A stretch of 30,732 nucleotides of DNA from Conidiobolus coronatus NRRL 28638 (Eukaryota; Entomophthoromycota; Entomophthoromycetes; Entomophthorales; Conidiobolaceae). Of this stretch, positions 22,758 to 30,732 are shown in pieces. Location: the NCBI GenBank assembly GCA_001566745.1, contig KQ964422.1, positions 326,726 to 357,457 on the forward strand. Reading direction: 5' to 3'. A model generated the notes under the pieces. It did not search any database and had not been told where the DNA came from. It worked only from the letters and a program-made list of their open reading frames with translations. The translations under genes and the position numbers were made by a program. Position 1 is the first letter of the stretch; the number at the start of each line of letters is the position of its first letter.

Positions 22758-23078
22758 TATTCTAAAACGTAAATATTATTAAAATAAAACATTATCAGTT
22801 GCACTGAGTAATATGATTACTCAAAGATGTGTGATCTATGCTAAGTTGAAAAGTTAACGAAAACACCCTTCATATAAAGCAGTATTTAGTAATCAATTTA
22901 AATTTTAAATCCATAAATTTTAATATTAACGAAAATAAATCGGGAATTCCAACTAGTGATCTAATACTATTACTTGCTAGAACTCACTTAATCAAGTGAC
23001 AGTCATGCTTATTCCGTTTCGAAAAATATAGCGCATAATTAGGGCATGCTAAGATTCAAAGATAAATAGACAAACAAA

Positions 23079-23090
23079 GATGATATCATC
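23079..23090. repeat. Palindrome GATGATATCATC, copy 1
   Basis: A perfect 12-bp palindrome followed by G. A second copy lies at 23388-23399, preceded by C, so the shared 13-mers are inverted relative to each other. It could be a binding site for a dimeric factor. Confidence 0.6.
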
Positions 23091-23387
23091 GAAATATACA
23101 TTATTCTAGACCCATGGTTATGATATTAGACACACAGCCTTGAAAGTTGATCATCTCATACCTTAATTTTTCCAAAATAATTATTATGAAATTAAATGAT
23201 GGAGTTTAAAATCAAGTGACTCCAGAAGTCATTCACTAATTTTTTTTCGCTTTCTCTCTATATTGTTGATCAATATTATCACTCGGATTAAAATCTTAAT
23301 TATATGTTATTTGATATTGATCGATAATATAATTTAGTATCCTTAAAATCATATACATTTAAAATAATTCAAACTTGTTAAATTTGC

Positions 23388-23399
23388 GATGATATCATC
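23388..23399. repeat. Palindrome GATGATATCATC, copy 2
   Basis: Second perfect copy, 309 bp after the first, in the same intergenic region. Function unknown. Confidence 0.6.
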
Positions 23400-25010
23400 T
23401 CTTCAATCAATATGTTTCACTTAATAAATCTTCGAAAAATATAATATTGCTGCAGATAGTATGCGAGAATCGACTTTTATTTAGTAAATTGACGTAAATC
23501 CACCATTTATCCTCTGTCATTCCACATAAGAGAGACAGTGCTCCGCTACCCATACCCATTAAATTCGAATTCGAAAATGTTGGGACTATCAGTTACTACA
23601 ATGGGAGTTACGCTATTGTATGTCCAGTATCTAAAAGTAAAGTGCCAAATTAGGCCTAGCGGGCTTTGCTTATAAGTCACACATTTAATATAGGATCCAA
23701 TCCAAGCTTCTGCCGATATGATAAGAGAATAAAGTTGTTTATAAACTTATATGAATTGCTGATAAATTTGCTAGACTTGCCTCTAAAGGGAATGTCACAC
23801 GTTAACATTTGTTCTCAAACCTGGTAACATGGGAATTTGTTATCAAGTTTGGTGTTATGACTTTGGGTGAACCCTTGCTAACTTCTAGATAAAATCAAAT
23901 CAGAAATTGTAAAATTCAACCTGGATCCCAAGACTAACCGGCATCGGTTAATAAATAAGAGCCCAGCCTAAGCTAGTTGGTTTAATTACCAAATACTACT
24001 AAAATGCGAGTATGACTATACCTCCACTTAATCACAAGCCTTAATTGATTAAATAAAGATGGATAGTTACTTGTCATTTAACACTAATCTCAACCCAATT
24101 TGGATGTTTATGGTATTTAAAGTTTTTAAATAGTTACTTGAGCGAATTGCTGTTTATATCCATCCATAAAAGTGGTAATCATATGGTCGTGAATAAAGGT
24201 ATGACTGACTGAATTATTTATTATTGTTATTATTAGTTCATAATAGTAATAAAAATAATAAAACAAAAAATTTAAAAATTCAAAAACTTCAAAGTATATT
24301 TTTTTAACTGAATACTGAATAGTTTTATCAAATTGGGAGTAACTTCGAGAAGCACGTTTACTAAAGTTATATATCAGGGTAAATTTCCCGGATTTTAGCT
24401 CATTGAAGTGATACGAATTAAATTAAAATACTCATTGAATATTACCTTATAAAATGCCAGAGAAGTATTTGGTAATAAGATATTATACTCAAATAGCCAA
24501 GTTAAAATATTTTGTAAAAATATATTACGAAAACTTCCGATAAACATCCAATACTACTTAATTAGTTATAGTTGAAAAAAATCAGCAAATATTGCAGTTT
24601 TAATTAAAGTCCTTAATATTGCATTATTTAGTCATATCCAAATTCTAAATTTAAATTACAGTTTTTAGTAATTTTAGATTTGGATCGATTTAATTAATTA
24701 CAGTATTTGGTAATTTAATTTGGTAACAAATATTTGAAATATTTGAAAATTATAGTAATTAGAGGGTTTTTAACTTACTATTTTTATAGCTTTATCAAAT
24801 TTATCTCGCTATTTTGCGCATTTTTTCTTTAATATTGTCAGTTGATAAGATTATTATCACCTGATATTTCCTTCTAAATTAGCTAATCCATTTACCCTTT
24901 TACTTGATTTTAAAAATTTATTTTCGAGGAAAATTATTGAATAAAAATCTTTAAAAAGTCTAGAGGTTTTAAGTTATTATCTACATGGTGTTGTTTATTA
25001 TGACAAAAAT

Positions 25011-25028
25011 TAATAATAATAATAATAT
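25011..25028. repeat. TAA microsatellite
   Basis: About six TAA units lie directly 3' of the APSES gene stop codon. Simple slippage repeat. Confidence 0.8.
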
Positions 25029-25040
25029 ATATAGGAGTCT

Positions 25041-26054
25041 TTAGTTAGTACTTTGAGCTAATGCTAATAGACTTAGGCCAGCTTCGTATTTTTTGTTTTG
25101 TGTGCCTTCATATTCAATGGGGCCTTTTATGCTATATCTACGGTAGTATGGAAATTCAGGAGATTCGGATTCAGAACCGTGTGTAGAGAAAGAATGGCGC
25201 ATTTGAACTGGTGAAGAGCTGTTTGGTCTTACTGATGAGGGAGGAGAAAGAGGACTGAGGATGGGTTGTTCTTCGAAAGTGGTTCCACTTAGTAGACTTT
25301 CGATTCCGGGAAGTGAGAATGTTGACGCTCTGCGCATTTGAGAAGAAGAGGGAGAATATTGATAAGGATGGTAGCCATGGTAACGAGGTGCATATGAAGA
25401 ACTAGATTCCATTGAGAAGCTAGTTCTTTGTTTTTTCTTTTGTAAATCTTTTTTGATTGTTATGTTTGAGTTTTGATATTCTTTTTTGATATGGGCTTGG
25501 GAGGGAAGTGATGCAACAGCAACGGCATGTGATTCTAAAGCGGGAGGTAGGAAGTTCTTCATCCTACTTCCCTTGCTTTTAGAGGATAAGAATTGTGGAT
25601 GTGAAGGAGGGAGGGCGGCGTGGATAAAGTCGTCACCAAATAAGATGGTTAAGTGGTGACGGATAGGATAGCAGGTACGAACAGCTAATTGATAAGCGTA
25701 TTCATAAGCAATCCAAGTGCCTTGGATGTTAATATCACCTCCACGAAGTCTCCAGATGTAGTCATTGAGCTGAGGGTAATGATGAAGGATTTTGGTCACT
25801 TCTTCATTACCTCTGCCCAAGGCCTTCCAAATTCCAGTCCAAAATACGTGTCCACCTTCACAGTCCCATCTTACAACGAAGTCGGGAGTGTTTGGTGTGG
25901 ATATCTTATACTCTAAAGTACGAAGATATCCGTGTGGGTTAACGCTTGTGGAGTATTGTGCAGTAGTAACACTGACATTGGGTATAGCTGCACGCTCCGG
26001 GTAGTTAGGGCGGAGGGCAGAAGAAGATGTGTATGGGGACATGGATGAAACCAT
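25041..26054 (-). CDS. XBP1-like APSES-domain transcription regulator
   Basis: A single-exon gene of 337 residues. The DNA-binding region is roughly residues 45-155: WDCEGGHVFWTGIWKALGRG, then IWRLRGGDINIQGTWIAYEYA, YQLAVRTCYPIRHHL and ILFGDDFI. The GG-x-IQGTW-x-x-YE-x-A core and CYPIR-x-x-L-x-x-LFG are those of the Xbp1-type branch of APSES proteins. The rest is low-complexity and rich in Ser, Pro and Tyr, with a basic KKKQRTSF patch, as expected for a regulator. Yeast Xbp1 is a stress- and quiescence-induced repressor; the target genes here are unknown. The gene is richer in GC than its surroundings. The ATG at 26054 is chosen as first in frame; another Met is four residues in. The long empty upstream DNA suits a regulated gene. 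Confidence 0.85.
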   Translation of the reverse strand: MVSSMSPYTSSSALRPNYPERAAIPNVSVTTAQYSTSVNPHGYLRTLEYKISTPNTPDFVVRWDCEGGHVFWTGIWKALGRGNEEVTKILHHYPQLNDYIWRLRGGDINIQGTWIAYEYAYQLAVRTCYPIRHHLTILFGDDFIHAALPPSHPQFLSSKSKGSRMKNFLPPALESHAVAVASLPSQAHIKKEYQNSNITIKKDLQKKKQRTSFSMESSSSYAPRYHGYHPYQYSPSSSQMRRASTFSLPGIESLLSGTTFEEQPILSPLSPPSSVRPNSSSPVQMRHSFSTHGSESESPEFPYYRRYSIKGPIEYEGTQNKKYEAGLSLLALAQSTN

Positions 26055-26132
26055 AGTAATATATAATATGACAAGTAAAAAGGAAGATAAAGAGAAGAGT
26101 ATAGAATGACGTTTTAGAAGGATAGACGAGGG

Positions 26133-26140
26133 TATTTATA
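26133..26140 (-). promoter_or_regulatory. Candidate TATA box of the APSES gene
   Basis: On the minus strand GGGGTATAAATACCC contains TATAAATA, 79 bp before the ATG, framed by GC-containing arms in an AT-rich setting. This makes it a better candidate than most. Confidence 0.5.
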
Positions 26141-27310
26141 CCCCAAAATTGGATTATAAATGCAACTATGTCCATCCACTTAATTCACAACTACCACACG
26201 CCCTAGCCTTATGATCATTAATGGGACAGGTGAGTGATTGGTTCACTCATTAAATGCAATTTATTATGGTATTTAAGGGTTTATTACGGAGGTAGATTGT
26301 TTTTTGATTGTATCTCTATCGGATGAAGATACTAAACTGATCGAATCCTAGCAACTAGCGAGCTGCCCAGATCAAATCCAATTCACCTCTGCATATTGTG
26401 TTAATTAAATCGAAATCAATCTGTAGTACACTTTGAATTGATAATTTCAGTTTTATGGTCAGAAAAATTAATATGTCTTCTTAATTAATACACACGCAAT
26501 AAAAGCTAATCTCACCAATTATTGCATCTCAAATAATTAATTGAAGTGAGTACAATATTGACTCTAATTCCACTTTATTATACCAAAAATCCGAAAAATT
26601 GAGTCAAAAAGTAAAAACAGTGAAACAAAGGTGTATTCAAGTTTAGATTGGTAAGTTCTTTGTTAATGAAAAGCATCGTGGTAAGCTCATACAAAGACCA
26701 GAGATTACTATTTGCTATAATATAACTTAGAATTCACCCTAGTTATATTGCGGCTATGGTATATAACATTAAAACTCACACAATTAATGGATCCAAGACA
26801 ATTAATTAAGAGATAGCCATCATTGAAACCAAAAAGGTGAAATATTTCTTTAATTAATTATAAATCCATCAAAATTCGAATTTTATTCAAACTAATACCC
26901 GAATAAGCCAATTAGGCTGTGTGCTTTATAAAAGTAAATATTTCTTGTACTTGTCATACCAAGCATTGTTAACTTTTGAAATGCAAAGTACAAAAGTAAT
27001 TTCGAATAACGTAATGCAATATATCGTTTCTGTATTTGGTTAAAGTTGTATTGGCTTAAGGGCTGGGATAAGTAAGACTGTGTTATTCAGCGCACATGAT
27101 TTATAATATATTAGCTTGGGAGCGTGGCTATTGTTAGGGAATTTAGTTCACAGGATCCAAAATTAGAATAATTCAAGTGATCAAACAAAACACAGAGCTA
27201 AGAATAAACTTAACAAATCACAAAGATAGAGTTATATTTTTCTTCAAAACAATTTTGAAACGCTAAACAATAACAATGCTAATTTAAGCTTAGGCAAAAT
27301 AATTTCAAAT

Positions 27311-27332
27311 AATTTTATTAATTAATAAAATT
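27311..27332. repeat. Perfect 22-bp palindrome
   Basis: Two 11-bp arms, AATTTTATTAA and its reverse complement, abut with no loop. Only A and T occur, so chance is a realistic source. Confidence 0.7.
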
Positions 27333-29692
27333 TTGTTTTAAACAACTAACTAATAAAAGCTAATTTGGTTAGAAAGAAGCAAGATAATTTAATTAATACT
27401 CCAAAGATTATGTAAATTAGACATTGTTATTTCTAAATGCCATAAATTTGGCTTTAATTTAATTAATGATATCGCATACAGACAAATTTGATAACTGTAT
27501 ATGCACTGAATGTTGTTATACTAACGGTTAAATCTTAATATCGAAATTGTACATAGGCGTGAGGAGATTTGTTATATATGGAATAGACCAAACAAAAATT
27601 ATAGCCTCTATAGTCAAAGCCGTAAATGAATCTAAATATAAGCAGATTAGATTAATTCATGTATATTTAAATGAATTGTAGCTATAATGTTTTTTGTAAT
27701 ACCATTGAATTAACCAAGCTTAATGCACAATAATCGGTAAGATTGACTGTATGTTTTTACATTTTTTACTATAATTGAGTAATTAACAATTATCACAATG
27801 CTGATTAATTAATTCTTGTAGCTCTTTATTTGATAGAACATGCAAGTAATATAATTGTTTGCGCTAGTTGAACATTAATTTACTTTTATAATTAAAAACG
27901 CAGAGTAGAGATCTTTTTGTATACAGCAATATTGAAATAGGGAAAAAATTGTCTGAGCCAGAGAATTGGAGCTCGCAGCTTAATTGCAGTGAAATCTAGA
28001 TTAAATAAAAAAGGTAGTAAAATATGGTCATATTCGAAAGATAATAATGATTTCAAATATATTAATTAAAGTGCAATTAGTTTCGAGCTATTTAAAAAGG
28101 TAATAATTGAGTCATAGCACTATTAATCAGACTGAAATACCTTTGGGAGGATTATGTTTTAGTTTAATATAAAAATTTTCTCTCTATCGATCACCTCATT
28201 GGTATAACAATAAAAAATAAATTATATTGAGTTTGATTTAAGAAATCAGTCCATAATTCTCAATAATTTCGGAATGAGTGAGTTAGTGTTGGATCCTAAG
28301 GCTAAATCCAATACAGTAAAACATAAAAAAAATTATCAATCTAATTAATATTCAATTAAAAGAAGATCACTTTCTTTACTATTCAAAAGCCAATAGCAAC
28401 AATTTTTATCGAAAATCAATATTCACCTCAATCATTATTATTAGTATGGAGACAATGCAAAGACTACTACTTGATTTTAGTTTGATATTAGACACCTTTT
28501 TATATAGAAACTGCGGTTTTCATTATTACCCTTAAAAGTAATTAAATTTACTAAATACTGTATATTCACTATTAATTTCTCTATTTGACAAGTCACCACA
28601 ATAATATTATGGATAATAACTAGAGCTTGATTGTTTGATATTACTCTGCTTTTGAAAATTAACCACTCTCCTTTCTTTATGCTTTTAACTAATTAAGATT
28701 TTGCGTGGTATGATAATATTATCATTATAATCTCTAAAACTTACCAAGTTTCAATTATTAATTAATTAGTGATTAATATTATTGGAAGTGAGTTTGAATC
28801 TAATTAATTAATACTATTACTTCATAGCTTCTTTTTATATTTGGCAATGCGCTATATCAAAATTAAAGCTAAACGAGCTTTTGTGAAATTCTGTAAAAAA
28901 GTTTAATTAGAGCTTTAACAGGTGCAATATAGCGAATAGAATAAATGTATAAAGTGTGTAGTAGTAATTTAAGGGATGCTATTATAAACCCTAATTATTC
29001 CTTCTCTAACAAGTTAGTTTCTATCCATTATTCTTCTCGAAATACCAGTTAAATTAAACACCATCCTAACCATTCCGACAGCTCCACTTAATAACAAATA
29101 GTGTCAGAATTTTTATATTGATTTGATAAGCTTTTATTTTACTTAATTAAGGTATTTGGAAAGGCGTGAGTGATAGTAATTAGCTTTTGAATTTATAGAT
29201 TTGCAGTATTTTGTTAATCTGTTAATTATTATAAACTTAGAGTGAGTTGTGGCTATCTTAGTAGCTTAATTATTTCCTTTAATTAAGCAAATTTAAGCTA
29301 AAATTTAATACTCTACAAGTGTACATTAGCCACTAAGCTAAAATGTATTAGCTTTATCTTCCAATTAGAATTACTGGTATACATTAATAATTATTAATAA
29401 AAGTAATAGATTTTGTAAGTTTAATTAATTTTATCAATATATTAATTTTCAATTAACACCGCTCAGCTAATTTTTGTTTATTTTAAACAAAAAGGCTTAA
29501 TTAAAGTTTACCATATTAATGCCATTTCAGTTTAAATTTTAATATAATAAAAACACGAGCGATTATTAGCCAGTGTATTTTTATGATCTTGTAATGTATG
29601 CGCTTTGTGAGCAAATTTGATGCTTACTTTCATAACTTTTATATAAGCTTCTTATGTGTTATAATAAATAGTGACCATATAAAGTAGTAAGT

Positions 29693-29727
29693 ATTTGTGT
29701 AATTAATTAAAAATTAATTACACAAAT
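29693..29727. repeat. Perfect inverted repeat, 16-bp arms, 3-nt loop
   Basis: Left arm 29693-29708 (ATTTGTGTAATTAATT) is matched exactly by its reverse complement at 29712-29727, with AAA between. The GTGT/ACAC part shows this is not just AT drift. It could form a hairpin in DNA or RNA. Confidence 0.85.
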
Positions 29728-30732
29728 GACGTGAAATTGGCTTGTAACATAAAATTAAAAATAGCCATTATGAAATATTAATTATAAAAACCTTAGCATG
29801 TTAATTTTCTGACTAGACTTTTATTTTGCAAATCATATAATATTAATTTTGGATAAAAAATAGTAATTTTTTCAAATTCTATTGAGAATATAAACAGTAT
29901 AGGTTTAAATTGTGCGTTCTATATAGAATATACAGTGCTTCAATAGACTATAGCCAAACTTGTTCAATATATAAAAGATACTTATGATCTGAAGCTCTTT
30001 TAATAAAGTTACTGACTAGAAATGTGGAAAATTATACTATCTTTGGAGCTGTATTATAATCAATATAGATTATAACTATCAATATTGCATGATTTATTAA
30101 TGATTCGCATAAAGTTAAATCTTTCTATAAATGTATTAGATCTAAAATAGTAATGGCATTTTTCAAAATATTGGCAAATTAAATCAACTTGAATATCAGT
30201 AATAAATAGAAGTAAAAATGAATTTTAACTTTTACTGAAATTTAAAAATTAATAATATTAACAAATCACTTGTTAAATGAGTACTATTATAGATATTAAA
30301 CTAATTGAATTTACAAAAGTAATGACTAGCTAATATGAGTAATTCTAGTTAACTTGGTTCAAATTTTGTATGAGCTCAGTCCAAAATTTTAATTTTTTAT
30401 AGCCAAGTTTTAATCTTGTATAGTAGTTATTTAATAGAGAATTGATTATAATATCATATTAAAATAATATATTATTAACTTTAGCTAATAAAAGATATTC
30501 TTTAATAAGCTTCTAGCAATTAAAAATCAATAATATTACAAACTAGTCCTCGTTTTAACTAGAATCTTTCATATATAGAGGTGTTTTATTAAAATGTTCA
30601 GATTATTACATATTAGATAAATATTAATCACTAATTTAATATTTGGTTAAAGGCTTATTAGTCCGAGCTCGCACTATAAATTATTCCTCTGCTCAATAAT
30701 AATATACTACTATATGATTTGAAATGCAGCTT

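Larger units (their letters stand above)
22643..25040. other. Intergenic, 2.4 kb, no convincing gene
   Basis: This region lies between the 3' ends of the expansin gene and the APSES gene. Its middle (about 23460-24080) is less AT-rich and holds a 32-codon frame at 23577-23675 that I did not accept. Two copies of a 12-bp palindrome and a short tandem repeat are listed separately. No tRNA was recognised. Confidence 0.5.
26145..30732. other. Gene-poor AT-rich region upstream of the APSES gene
   Basis: Some 4.6 kb show no open frame of 60 codons on either strand and no spliced gene I could assemble. It contains a perfect 22-bp palindrome at 27311 and a hairpin at 29693. It may be a long promoter of the APSES gene plus ordinary intergenic DNA, or hold non-coding transcripts that cannot be seen from sequence. 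Confidence 0.5.

Noticed and set aside
23577-23675. 32-codon frame beginning MLGLSVTTMGVTLLYV
   Set aside because: It looks like a signal or membrane segment, but it is short and no following exon could be joined to it.
23807-23862. Imperfect 28-bp tandem duplication
   Set aside because: Only about 18 of 28 positions agree, which is weak in this composition.
1-30732. tRNA, rRNA, CRISPR array or transposase gene
   Set aside because: None could be recognised by eye on either strand; a covariance-model search was not possible here.

Overview
The window reads as nuclear DNA of an AT-rich filamentous or early-diverging fungus. Genes are broken by many short GT-AG introns, mostly about 50 nt, with CTAAC/TTAAC-like branch sites. 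Two products are typical of fungi: an APSES-type DNA-binding regulator and a CBP4-like bc1 assembly factor. The intron density (19 exons in one gene) argues against a Saccharomyces-type yeast. I cannot name the species.

Layout. Plus strand, 141-7778: a SUS1/ENY2 homologue (4 exons), then a large NOT1 gene, the scaffold of the CCR4-NOT complex, whose 5' exons I could not fully resolve. Plus strand, 8934-9404: a small three-exon gene, probably Mediator subunit MED11. Minus strand, 13804-9698: a 19-exon exportin-T/LOS1 gene, reconstructed exon by exon. Minus strand, 17223-15146: ASH2 (zinc finger, winged helix, SPRY), the COMPASS subunit. An assembly gap of 294 N follows (17573-17866). Minus strand, 18233-17930: CBP4-like protein. 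Minus strand, 19468-18496: secreted class 3 lipase. Minus strand, ending at 19779: ARMT1/DUF89 damage-control phosphatase. Plus strand, 21808-22642: secreted two-domain expansin-like protein. Minus strand, 26054-25041: XBP1-like APSES regulator. The remaining 4.7 kb (26055-30732) is AT-rich and shows no convincing gene.

The first half carries genes of the gene-expression machinery: SAGA/TREX-2, CCR4-NOT, Mediator, tRNA export and H3K4 methylation. The second half is metabolic, secretory and regulatory. I see no operon logic; this is ordinary eukaryotic gene order.

The most important technical observation is that several conserved genes are broken by a single missing or extra base, often in a short homopolymer: NOT1 near 5793, ASH2 near 16902 and perhaps 17173, CBP4 at 18038-18042, lipase at 18995-18999, and perhaps the start of ARMT1. 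The simplest reading is draft-assembly indels, not pseudogenes. I found no clear new biological system. The best leads are the frame breaks, the 5' end of NOT1, the expansin, and a few palindromes in the intergenic DNA.
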